A stretch of 64,000 bases of DNA from Archegozetes longisetosus (lineage: Eukaryota; Arthropoda; Arachnida; Sarcoptiformes; Trhypochthoniidae): assembly GCA_018873245.2 (NCBI GenBank), contig JAEMBT020000005.1, positions 228,001-292,000 of the forward strand. Direction: 5' to 3'. A program made the translations under genes and the position numbers. Positions 17,046 through 27,587 of this stretch are shown here, piece after piece (position 1 is the first letter of the stretch; the number at the start of each line of letters is the position of its first letter). The notes beneath the pieces were generated by a model. The model saw nothing but the letters and a program-made list of their open reading frames with translations, was not told the origin of the DNA and ran no database searches.

Positions 17046-18057
17046 GCGACTTCACACCTATCAAATACGCTAATACAGGCGCAACTTTAGAAATGAGTCC
17101 TAGAGATTTGGATAACTATAAACTTTCGATCAATAAACTGATCGCAAAGCATATATACAATATGAGTAAGTGAAATCATTTTTTATAAAATGAATACAAA
17201 AAACTATTCTGATTACCATCTTACATCAAATATAAAAGTTTGATCTATTAAACAGTTTGAGCGAAACAAAACGTGTTACGAATAAGTCCAGTTTGATCTC
17301 ACGTATTTACTTTCAAAACATAATTTCCAACAACTTTACTCCAAAATCTTTAATAAATCTTTCAAATAATCTTAAGATTAAAGTAATTTATAATAAGAAA
17401 TTTTATTGGATTCTACAGAATCGCGTCGAATTATGAGGAATTGAGCTACACACAGTTCAGTCCATCTCACTTCAGCTAAATTCTGTAAGATTTAATACAA
17501 TTCTGTAGAATTAAGCAATTGTATTTTTAAGATAAATTATTACTTTCAAGATTAAAAAATAATCCTAAGATTATTGAAAAGTTTTATTGAAAATTTCGAG
17601 AGCAAAATTGTTGAAAACAATGTTTTAGAGGTAAAGACATACTTCAATCCAGTTTCAGTTTTATTTGAATACAGTTAACTGTTTTATATCGTAGCACATG
17701 AATTCAGCCCCAGCAATTCAGCCTCAGACAATTCAGCCCCGGCAATTCAGCTCCCGACAATTAAGCCCTAAACAACTGTAACTACTCTATAGCATAATGG
17801 TTAGAGTCTCCATTAGGAGTAGATTTTAAGCTTAATTCAGTTTCATTTGATCAAATTAATTAATTATATTAAGTTTGATCAAATCAAATCGAATTGTGAT
17901 AATCAACAATTTTTCAAAGCTTCCGCCAGTTGCAAGTTGAACAGTACTTGGCAGGAATCAAACCAAAGACAAAAAAGAAGAGGTATCGAGATGCAGCATC
18001 AAATTTGAAAGAGAATGTGGCGAAGTATGGACAAACTCCTATTATAGAATATCTTAG
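17046..18057 (+). CDS. Two orphan exon-like ORFs of unknown function
   Basis: Segment 17046-17165 follows TTTTCCAG and precedes GTAAG; it encodes a charged sequence including EMSPRDLDNYKLSINKLIAK. A second segment, about 17932-18057 after CAGTTGCAAG, encodes IEQYLAGIKPKTKKKRYRDA and ASNLKENVAKYGQTPIIEYL and ends before GTATCG. The phases can be joined. I do not recognise the family. No start or stop exon was found, and the second segment lies between the minisatellite arms at 17699-18316, so this may be a gene fragment trapped in a repeat rather than a working gene. Confidence 0.35.
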
Positions 18058-18316
18058 AGTATCGCCCATAATCTTTCTTTTTAATACTTTTAATTTTTAT
18101 ATTTGAATTCATTATGTTTTTAAAGCTATTTTAAAAATTTTACTTTAATAAAATTTTAAAATCGAAGCATACTTTGTTGGGGCTGAATTGTCAGGAGCTG
18201 AATAGTACTAGGGCTGAATTGTGGGGGCTGAATTGTCGGGAGCTGAATTTTTTTGAGGCTGAGTTGACGTGGCTGAATTGTCTGGGGCTGAATTGCTGGG
18301 GCTGAATTGTCATGGA
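17699..18316. repeat. Foldback structure with inverted CAATTCAGCCCC minisatellite arms
   Basis: The left arm (17699-17766) has about five units of the type CAATTCAGCCCC; the right arm (18178-18316) has about eight units of the complementary GGGGCTGAATTG. Arm ends match: CATGAATTCAGCCCCAGCAA on the left against the complement of TTGCTGGGGCTGAATTGTCATG on the right. The segment between includes the second orphan exon. Confidence 0.7.
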
Positions 18317-18329
18317 ACCCTTTTATATA

Positions 18330-18850
18330 TAGGGTGACCACCTCTGGCTTGTCTCGTGACGGGACAAAAATATCAAGAGGGGAACCCTTACATTTTTAAA
18401 AAGAAAAATACCACTTTTATTAGTCATTACAAATACCTAAGCGTTAAACAATACATTTTTGTATTAAAAAATTGAAAATTACTAGTCATGGTTGATTTCA
18501 AAGGTATATTTTTTTAGAAATGGCATCTTTCAAAAGTTATTCAAAAGTGAGCAATACTGGTTTATATCAGATATAAGTCAAGGCAGAAAAGAATAATTCT
18601 ATAACTTTTGATTTTAAACCACAGGTGTTTAAAGCATTAAAATGGGTTTTCTAACTCCTTATCATTTGCGAAATAAATTCAAGGTTTGAATTTCTAAGAA
18701 ATATTTTTCTAAACACATTTTTCAAAATGAAAGTTGAGAAGCGGGACAACTAATTGTCCCGTCGAAAGTTTTTGGCTTGATGGAATTTCTGTCTTTTATC
18801 TTTAAAAAGACGGAACTGTCCCGTCAAAAACGAGACGGGTGGCCGCCCTA
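18330..18850. mobile_element. hAT-type MITE, 521 bp, with exact 8-bp target duplication
   Basis: The left end TAGGGTGACCACC and the right end GGTGGCCGCCCTA form imperfect inverted repeats continuing into GTCTCG...GACGGGAC on both sides. TTTATATA occurs directly outside each end (18322-18329 and 18851-18858). No transposase was seen. Confidence 0.85.
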
Positions 18851-18920
18851 TTTATATATTTTGTTTTTAGAATTGTACTTTAAACTAGTATTGTATAGCT
18901 TAGAGATTTTTAATTTCTCT

Positions 18921-19390
18921 TGTCTTAGTCTTAGTCTTACTACTTGTGTTAGTTATCTCTTTATAGCATCTATTATAACATTTTGAAATTTTTTATTATC
19001 TAATATGTTTCATAAAATGATCAATAGACTAACAAAACAAAACTAAGCGCAAAGACATTCACTATTAAAATGTATTGCAATAGGAGTGCAATTGTTTATC
19101 TAGTGATTTACAAATGGTTTTATAATTGAAAACTTCAAAAAATGAATCATTTCTAATGGATTAAATGACCATATTTGTATCTAAACTTCTGACTTTGCCT
19201 TAGTCTTAGTCTTACTCTTATAAATATGTTTCTCTTAGTCTTAATTTTATAGAAAGAAATTTCATTTGTCTTAATCTTAGTCTTAATTTGAAAATCCAAA
19301 AATCATTTGTCTGACTTAGTCTTAGTCTTAAGCCAAACGATTATATTAAAATCGTGCTTATTTTGCTTAGTCTTATTCTTAGTCTTAAGC
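18921..19390 (+). repeat. Degenerate CTTAGT hexamer-rich region
   Basis: Short runs of CTTAGT/TTAGTC are scattered here (about 18921-18940, 19196-19220, 19235-19245, 19265-19285, 19310-19332, 19360-19388), with unique AT-rich sequence between them. It is simple-sequence expansion, not the arthropod TTAGG telomere repeat. Confidence 0.55.
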
Positions 19391-19505
19391 TATACATCAC
19401 TACTTTAAACAAATTAATATACAATTTACTTGAGATAAGTGTTAGAACGAGAAAATCCTGCGATCCGATGGAACTATTTTCAACATATTTACCTTACCTA
19501 TCACA

Positions 19506-21630
19506 TTGCAAGAAAATTTAAACACCTCCTTATAGTTATGCTAACTCAAACGCACGACCTTCCTCCTAAAGTCCATCCAACATAGTAAAACCTTTAAAAT
19601 GCAAAAGCCTTCCAAGGAATAAAGCAGTCCTTACAACTTATACTCTGTGTTGGCTGCTGACTCCTCCATCACATCAAAACAATACACTATAAAATGGAAG
19701 ATAAAAATCAATTTTTAAAATTAAGTTTCAATTATATCTCGATACTTACATTTTCACCTTCCCATTCCATTATTACTCACTAAGTACACTACTGCATGTG
19801 TGTACTTAGGTGTCCTAGAGTTTATCAAAGTTTGAGGTGACATCACCAATGATACCAACATTTCACTTCCAGCCAGAAATTTCAGCATTTCAATTTTTGC
19901 TCACTTCGGATCGGGAAGAACGTCCCGGCGAACTCTCGGTTATCCTTTTCCTACTTCATGGCACCGGACTTCCTAGAGTGAAGGCGACCCAGAATTTTAT
20001 CGAAGACAAGGATCTGATTTGCGCCTAAACCACACCAGCGACCATAAATTTTTCGCCAAAATAGGGTTAAAATTTCGCAATAATCCATATTGATTTCTAA
20101 GGGGCTTATAAAACTTTCTTAATCAAAATTATCATCAAATCAAAAATATATATATCCCATACCTTTTAAAACCTTTGTCATACGAGTAATATTTACCCTC
20201 TACCAACTCTTCCAATACTTCATCAACGGCCTTCATGTGATCGCCTCCTTTAACTCCTAAGCATCGATTCCAGCGAATATTGGTCGTTCCTTCGAACACC
20301 TTACCATCGGCCAATTCGTCAACACTAACGTAACTGTTACCGGTGGGTGGAATAATTTCTGTTTTATTAACCCACGCGTTGCGAACTACGACGTCCACCT
20401 GCTCAGCTGGCACCCGCTGGTCTTCATCTTCACCAAAACCTCCATAACGGACCCTGTATTCAACTCGATGGTTCATCACGCGTTCTTCCACAATCTTCTC
20501 GATGTGCCACCATTCCTGTCATGCAATGACTTCTGGATAGAATTCTGGTTCCAGCGCGTCCGGAACGAAAACCTCTCTCGCCCAACTTAATCTTCTTCCA
20601 ATAAGATAGTTTACAACCATTACTCTTGATATTGTTTCTTGACTTTATCCTTTTTCACTCATCCTCTTTGTTTAACCCTCCTGTTAGCAGACCTATAAAA
20701 ATAGAAAATCAGTTTGTTAAAAAATTACAAACTACGAAAGTTACAAAAAAACAACTGATAGAACACCTTAGCTTACTATAAAAAAAACACTTACTTTTAT
20801 ATCGTTATTAATAGTACAAACTATTTCACAATATATACCCTTTAAAAATATTTATTTTTAATGTTATTGTATGACCAAAACCAAGTTAACCTACAGAAAG
20901 CTAATTCAATAGTAAATACATTAAAATCAACAAAAATTGACAAAAACATACAAAAGTTTAAAAAGTTTTTTACTTACCCAAATAAGTTCAAAATTGTATA
21001 AAATCCGAAATAACCAAAACTACTTAAACCAACATAAAATATATAAACATGAATCTATAAGAAAATTAAGAAAATTAAATGATAACACAACAAAATATTT
21101 ACTTACTCTGAAAAATGTCCTCAAAACCACTTACAACAAGCGAGCAAAACAATAGACCAAAATCAAAAATGGCGCACAACTTCCTTAAAACCAATCTGCT
21201 GTGAACATACTATGATCATAAAGACCTCACCGGAACACGTGGAATCGAGGTCTCACACAAACCATGCTCCAGACGCCACAAATAATATTATATTAACCTT
21301 TAAACTATTTATACCCCTCTCAGAACTATTATTTTATTTATCCTAATCTTAAAACTATTTTTACTCAATTTGTTGTAAAAAAACTAAATGATATAAATAA
21401 TCAAACAATATTTTCAGGGGCGAAAACGCTTCCGGCGAGGGTAATTTGCAAGAAAATTTAAACACCTTCTTATAGTTATGCTAACTCAAACGCACGACCT
21501 TCCCCCTAAAGTCTACTCAACATAGTAAAACCTTTAAAATGCAAAAGCCCTCCAAGGAACAAGGCAGTCCTTACCCATATGTATATTTAGCAACTTTAAC
21601 TAATAAAGTACTTAGAACTTATACTCTGTG
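19506..21630. mobile_element. Element with terminal direct repeats (LTR-like) and a chromodomain ORF
   Basis: A block starting TTGCAAGAAAATTTAAACAC and ending CTTATACTCTGTG is found at 19506-19649 and again at 21446-21630; the left copy lacks about 45 bp. Direct terminal repeats suggest a small LTR-type (TRIM-like) element, but canonical TG...CA ends, a primer-binding site, gag and pol were not recognised. The interior holds a broken minus-strand chromodomain ORF. It could also be a segmental duplication around unrelated sequence. Confidence 0.5.
20135..20620 (-). pseudogene. Chromodomain-containing ORF with an in-frame stop
   Basis: From ATG at 20620 the frame reads MVVNYLIGRRLSWAREVFVP and reaches TGA at 20521-20519. 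Directly after it the same frame continues QEWWHIEKIVEERVMNHRVE then YRVRYGGFGEDEDQRVPAEQ, a recognisable chromodomain (EKIVxxR...GRVEYxVRxxG). A Gly/Lys-rich tail follows to a stop at 20135. The one stop and the position between direct repeats suggest a decayed element-borne gene; the chromodomain could come from a chromovirus integrase tail or from a host gene. Confidence 0.6.
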
Positions 21631-23175
21631 AGGAGACACTCATTTTATATTGCAATATAGCTTAAGTTCCTAATCGAATCTCAAGAAGGAAATGTCGATC
21701 TATAAAAGTAGATTAGAGGTTGAAGCTACCTGGTCTAGCTATCAGTTAGAGGTCCAAACTACCACATTACAAATACTGATGAAGAATGCGTTTAAGAGTC
21801 GAGTTATAAGTTCCTACACTCAATTCAAGTAAATTAGCGAAAACAGGATTAGAATTATCTAATTGTTTAAGAGTAGTAAAATAATCAAAAACGAATTTAG
21901 GCAATCAAATGGGACCCGATCCGCAGGATTGGGGACCTAGACATTCGTGATCGAAAATTCGTAAGTAGTTAATAACTTGAAATTGTTACGCCTTCTCTTT
22001 ACTAATACGAAATATTTTTGGTTTACTTGGCAAACTTGCCATTCGATTATTGTAAATGACAATCATATTTGAATTAAGTTTAGATTTTAAGCTAAACTAA
22101 TATTTTGGCGGTAATCACTTGAAAAGTGCTCTTAAGTGCACGCTTAGCTTCACTCATAAAGTATTGTTAGTGATAGTGTTTTGCGTTAATGGTTTGCAAA
22201 GTTCCATAACAAAGCCAATTACTGTTTTAAATAAGAAAATAGTGACATAAATCTAAGTTTAAACACTCTTATAGAGTGGGTTGCAGTCAGTATGATTGCC
22301 CGACAATCTTTTGCAGAAAGTAAATTTTCTTTTGATCGAATTTGTGCGGTTGAAGACAATTCGGCATACATCTGCACTCTTTGATTTAGTATTAACTTCA
22401 TTGACTGCACTTCTCCAACGTGAAAAATAGAATTTGACTAAGGATTTTTAATAATTTGGACTTTATCGAAATTTTACTTTGATCATGTTTAACGTATATC
22501 TGAGTTGACACGTTTCGATTGTTATTTTTAGGTAGTAGTCTAAAACTGTCTGCACGCCATTACATAAACCTAAATATTTCCACAAAGTCTAAAAGCACTA
22601 CTAAAATAGCTTTCAGTCTTAATTGCATTACTATGTAGCCTTCGGTAAATGACAACAATACTAATGAAATGAAGATAGAATAACTGAATAAAAGAATTTT
22701 TATCAAAGATTAAACATTCTTCATAGTTCAAATTCTCGAATCTATTATCATGAATTTTTCTAATAATAGAGGATCATGAAAACAATGACGAGCAAAGCTA
22801 ACATTAAGCGCCAACACTTTCATTCTGATTGTGTAGGATAGATAGGTACATAAATTATAGTAAAGAAGCGTGGTTCACAAAAATCTTCAGATTTCATTAG
22901 ATAGTAGAATCCATCATAATGAAGCACATTCGGCACAACTTTGAGCAATACTATTCTGACTAACGAAACTGTTCAAAAGTCATCTAAATTTATGGAATTA
23001 TTTAAGCATTCTTAGTGTCAATGGCATTATTCTCGAGTAATTGTTTAAAATACCAAAAATTATACTTAATTAAATCAGATTTCGACTCTTATACTAACTT
23101 CTTAGTCAAGATCTTTATTGAAGTATAAGTAATTGCGAAGAGGGATGTGAAAATAAAATTGAACGTTATGAGCGA
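21631..23175. other. Intergenic sequence, no recognised gene
   Basis: No ORF with a domain or convincing splice signals was found between the direct-repeat element and the 23.2-kb inverted-repeat element. Confidence 0.45.
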
Positions 23176-23664
23176 GTAGAAGTGCGGCGGTTGTGGTAAG
23201 CACCAATCAAAACGCTCCAACACGCTCAATGGGACGGATGGAGTTTTCTGATTGGTTCTTACCGCGAAGACCATCTTTGTGAGGTTTTTCATCTCAATTA
23301 TTCATTTTTACTATAAATAAGTTTATTTTGTAAGACATGAAAAGTTTAAAGTGCTTTTTCGGACAATGTAAAAAGTTTTTTGAAATCACAACTCTCATGA
23401 GTCACATCACCCAGAATAAATTTGATTTTTAAAATAACTTTTATTGAAGTAATAAGAATGTTACACAAATACTTTATAATGGATAAGTAAAAATTAAAAT
23501 AATATTTTATAAAATTAGAAATAATTGATACATTAGATGAATTATGAAAATATAGTTTCCCTAAATTTTATTTCGGTCTATCGATAATAAGCTGTAATAT
23601 AAATGTTAAAAGATTTTATTATTATGCTATATTAAGCACATTAAATTATATTTGTAACTTTACC

Positions 23665-24945
23665 TTAATTATCTTCTCCTGAAAGTGTTATAATTTCTAC
23701 CGAACCATTTGGATGACCATGAGTGAAAGGAAGGTTTATCGCCTGATCCTCAACGGTGCGTGAAAAGTCTTGTTCAAGATCCACGATTAATGGCACATCA
23801 CTACCAGATTCAGTATGTATCAGAAGTTGATGTACCAGATGTTAATTCGTCCATTAGATTGTGTGGATTTAGCTTAATTTTTATTTATTTTTCTTCTTTG
23901 GCATGATTTTTGGTGTTTGTACAATTGTTCACAGAGAAAGATACCATAACAAAACTCACACTTCTTGCTAAAGTCCATCTCTAGCGGATTGGTTGGGGCT
24001 AAATGAATATTTTTTATTAATTTAAAATTGAACAAAATTAAAATATAAACACTACATACCACATTCTTCATTGTCAGAAGACTCTACATTGAATCTCCGT
24101 TTGACAACAGCAACAATAGCCTTTTATACCACTCCGATTCGGATGTGGACATTTTTGAAACGATCATTTATGTTGTTAAACTTGTTTGACATGTCATCTA
24201 ACTCTTTATGCAATTTAGTAATTTCACATCTTTGCTTTCGAATGATGGCTTCATATTCCTTCTGAAATATAAATAGATATGAGTTATTTCTAATAAATGA
24301 CTATTAAAAAAATAACTTACGCGCCAAGTATTGAGATTTTTACCAATTATGGTCAAGCACGATGACGAAGCCATTGTGGGCCTTCAACCCACTGTTTACA
24401 TTCACTGTAAATGCTGTTCATTCCATCCCTGTATTTACAGTTATTCACGTGACCAGGAAGAGCTACTATTCTAAATTTGCCATCACAGCCATTGCATTCA
24501 TATTTGCATTTTATCTGAAATATGTTTATTATTTTTTTAACATGATTATACCACAAGTTACTCATCTCAAATAGGTTCATCATGTTGGTAAATTTGTCAG
24601 CTGCTCTTACGCCACTATGTTCAGTCATCTCTCTGCACGGGAAGGCTTGAGCAGGTATTCCGCCTTCTGTAGGCATTCTATCAATTATCATTGATATACA
24701 TGTTTCACAGAATATATGTACATCGTATGGAATTAACTTAAAAATAAAATCAAGCAAGAAATTAATCAACTTGAAAAATATGAAAATTAATTAACATCTT
24801 ACCTTAATTGGATCTTTCAGTATGTTGAAGCATATTGAACAAGTATATGATAGGACGAGCTCCAGTAAGTTTTCAATTCTTGAAGTTTCAAATAATGTAT
24901 CCAAATGCCATCTTCAGGAAATGTCTTGACCTATTTAGCAAAAAG
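23665..24945 (-). pseudogene. RING finger - TRAF-type zinc finger - coiled-coil protein gene, decayed
   Basis: Exon one (to 24803) ends SYTCSICFNILKDPIK, then GTAAG; exon two (from 24736) starts LIPYDVHIFCETC. Together they form the front half of a RING finger, but the third ligand is replaced (DVH instead of CGH) and the CPxC end reads FPCR. A TRAF-like finger follows (KCKYECNGC ... LPGHVNNCKY), as in RNF41/PDZRN-type ubiquitin ligases. After about 24380 the frame must shift by one base to continue into LNTWR and, across an intron, KEYEAIIRKQRCEITKLHKE, a coiled coil. Further on are a stop, a C2HC-like finger (CEFCYGIFLCEQLYKHQKSC) and an acidic tail ending SGEDN at 23665. At least three disruptions show decay. 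E3 ligase activity is inferred from family only. Confidence 0.65.
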
Positions 24946-25369
24946 TAATTGCACAAAACTTCTCAAAAGAGATGAGAGAACTGATGAAGAAGTGTAGAAT
25001 CTAAAACTCTTTATATACTTTCATCAAAACAAAAGACTCAACAGACACTCAAAGGTCAGTCTTTTTGAACTCAAGCTTGACCCTTAAGCGTACTGTGCTG
25101 CCTCACAAAAGTAATCCACAGTTTTCATATACTAAATGTTAGGGACTAATCATTCACTACTGTTTATACTGCAGGTGGACAGTTCATGAACCTTTTATAA
25201 TACTTTTAGCACTAAATGTTAGCGTAATGAACCCCTGAACTTCATCCTCATTGGAAGTTCACAAAGTTCACGCCTTTTTTGGTATAAAGGCAGCAAAAAA
25301 TGACAAAATTCAATCAGTCTTGGCTCGACCTATCAAGAAGCAACAACATCGATTGATCAAGTGAAAATA

Positions 25370-26168
25370 ATGTCTCTTTAGTGTGGCGATCAACCGGACA
25401 ACTTTTCACTCGAAGAATGCTGGAGGGCGAAGAGGAATGGTGGCGACAATTGGAACACATTCTCCAGCGAAGGAAGACCTGTGACCGCTATTGCTCCGTG
25501 GGTGTCATCACCGGTCTGGTCACCTCCGAGTACGCTCATATTTTCTCCAACAAGGCTGCATAGTGAGTTTGATGTGACGGATGAAGTTTCAAGTATTTCG
25601 ATTTATGAATGTAAGTAATAAATTAATTTAGTCATTTTAATTCCTTACTAATACATTTTTTAGTTGATCAGAAGGACCTTAATTACATTTACGATCATGG
25701 TGAAGTCCTGACTACGAAAGATGAAGTGTTCGAGGAGCTGGTTGAGGGAGACGTCGAGGACGAACAACCGTATCTACAATACAATGCACTCCAACAACAA
25801 CATGAAGATTGTGGGATAATTTCGACACTCTTCATGTGACGCATCAGGATTTCGTGCATCTGCATTAAGATGTTCAGCAGCGACGTCAGGACCTTCAACA
25901 AAGCTACGACGGTCTCTACGCTATGTATGACGAACTTCTCCGTCGACACCAAGAACTCGAGGAACAACATCAACAACTTCAACATCAGATGGCTCAACAA
26001 TATCCTCCTCACTTCTTGGATGTAAGCGGCGTCACTGATCTGCAATATTATGGAGTCATGACGATTCCGCAATTTGCTGCACAGTGGCAGCAAATTCCGC
26101 AGTCAGGTACCGCTCCACAACACTTATATTGGAGCGATCAGCACAAAATAATTGCTTGGACGTTTTAA
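25370..26168 (+). pseudogene. Glutamine-rich coiled-coil ORF of unknown family, decayed
   Basis: An ATG at 25370 is stopped after three codons, but the same frame continues CGDQPDNFSLEECWRAKRNG to a GTAAGT donor at about 25612; the next exon (after TTTTTTAG) encodes FDQKDLNYIYDHGEVLTTKD and an acidic EVFEELVEGDVEDEQ stretch. After a stop and a one-base shift, another in-frame stop precedes the Gln/His-rich helix ELLRRHQELEEQHQQLQHQM and a tail ending at 26168. GC content is higher than the surroundings. The family is not recognised; a role as a DNA-binding or accessory protein of the element would be speculation. Confidence 0.45.
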
Positions 26169-26560
26169 AATATATTTTAATATTATAGTAAGAACCAATC
26201 AGAAAACTCCATCCGTCCCATTGGGCGTGTTGGAGCGTTTTGATTGGTGCTTACCACAACCGCCGCACTTCTACTTGAGCATTTATCGATAACAGTTGAC
26301 CAAGTGTTACTATTAATATAATGATCTTTGTCTTTGCTAATGCTTTTTGCGCGGTATTCACTTAAAAAATGGCTTAGAAGGCTATTACAGCACAATTCTG
26401 CATTAATTAGACTGGAAAACTCAATTTTATGTACATGAGTAAAATGCATGCTTCTAATAACAAAATATAGATAATTAACCAGAGGGTAATATGTTACTAA
26501 TAACTTTTTAAGTACAAGTAGCAATTTTATCAAATATAAAAATTAATTCATAATGTATTT

Positions 26561-27074
26561 ATATTAATGAAGAAACATTCGCCCCGTTAACGAGCGCTTT
26601 TTGGATTTTTGTGAGGAGCCGTCTCATTAGATTTTAGCACAAACTTGGATCCAGTTTCTTAACCTTATCACTAGTTCTTTTAGTTTTCGAAAATTATTGG
26701 TCTTCCAGTCTCCCTCATAGATATCGTCTTTCAAAATTTTCCCCAAAGATTCTCAGTTAGTATTAATTGATGAGCATCTGGTGGATTTAACTCCTTAGGC
26801 ACATAGTTGATATACTTCAGTCACCTATGAAGAGCATATCAAATATGTGTGTAAGGCGTTAAATCCGTCAAATGTTCCTCAATTGAGACCAATTAAGGAT
26901 CTTTGGTGAATTTTGAAAGACTATATCTATGAGGGGGACTGGAAAACTGATAACTTTAAAAATAAAAGCAGCAATAAGCTTAAGAAACTGAATCCAGATT
27001 TGTGCTAGATAGGATTCCTCACAAAAATTCGAAGAGCGTTCGATATTAGAGCGAATATGTTTCTTCATTAATAT
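26561..27074. mobile_element. Palindromic Tc1/mariner relic with two inverted transposase C-terminal copies
   Basis: ATATTAATGAAGAAACA at the left is mirrored by TGTTTCTTCATTAATAT at the right, and complementarity extends through most of both halves. The right half on the plus strand reads NVPQLRPIKDLW, a stop, then ILKDYIYEGDWKTDNF, the typical P-Q-x-R-P-I-E-x-x-W region of IS630-Tc1-mariner transposases; the left half encodes a more damaged copy on the minus strand. Both are disrupted by stops. Confidence 0.75.
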
Positions 27075-27587
27075 AAAACATTATATGTTAACTATAAAAT
27101 TAAATTTTGTAAAGTATATTATATAATATTTGATTAAATTCTTATTTGTGCTTAAAAAGTTATTAATAAACGTATTACTCTCCGGTTAATTATCTATATC
27201 CCGATACGATAAAAATTACCTGATTCGTGCACTAAAGTACTTTAATATTTCCAAAATTGATCTCGAGTTTGAGTCAGTTTGTAATTAATGGATGAGAAAT
27301 CAATTTAAATTATTGGTCTAATTGTCGTTTCAAGTGACTGGAGCTAAGAACTTTGATCTTTTAGTATATAAAATCTACTTTGGAGGCTCAATTTAGCTTT
27401 AGATATTTGATTGTGTGCTCTATTATGAAAATTTAAATTCAACTTATTTGTCAAATACAATACAGATAAGTTTTTCGTTCAACACTTGTTATAATTCTCA
27501 GAACATAATTCAATGGTTATTTGTGATAATCAGTCAAAATATAAATAGTTTTCTCGCGCAAAAAGCTTTTATTTACTCGTCGAAAAA

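Larger units (their letters stand above)
23176..26274. mobile_element. 3.1-kb terminal-inverted-repeat element carrying two divergent non-transposase genes
   Basis: The 87-bp ends are inverted copies: 23176-23262 begins GTAGAAGTGCGGCGGTTGTG and 26188-26274 is its near-exact complement (one clear mismatch, CTCAATGGG versus CCCAATGGG). Outside the ends, ATGAGCGA and TTGAGCAT share TGAGC in register, possibly a decayed 8-bp duplication. The interior has a minus-strand RING-TRAF-finger gene (24945 to 23665) and a plus-strand Q-rich gene (25370-26168), transcribed away from a common 400-bp centre. Both are broken. No transposase domain was seen. Confidence 0.75.

Noticed and set aside
17775..17840. 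tRNA-like phrase around ATAATGGTTAGAGTCTCC
   Set aside because: It resembles a D-arm, but no acceptor stem, anticodon arm or GTTCRA T-loop could be paired.
17699..18316. CRISPR-like look of regularly repeated CAATTCAG units
   Set aside because: Units are directly tandem without unique spacers, arranged in two inverted arms, in a eukaryotic genome.
18921..19390. Interstitial telomere repeat
   Set aside because: The unit is CTTAGT, not the arthropod TTAGG, and it is interrupted and scattered.
20937..21155. 72-codon Lys/Asn-rich ORF
   Set aside because: Low-complexity AT-rich reading inside the direct-repeat element; no ATG-linked homology or motif.
23665..24945. Assignment of the RING protein to RAG1 N-terminal (N-RAG transposon) family
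   Set aside because: RING plus finger order is compatible, but the KCKYECNGC...LPGHVNNCKY finger followed by a coiled coil fits RNF41/PDZRN/TRAF-type proteins better, and no RAG1 core is present.
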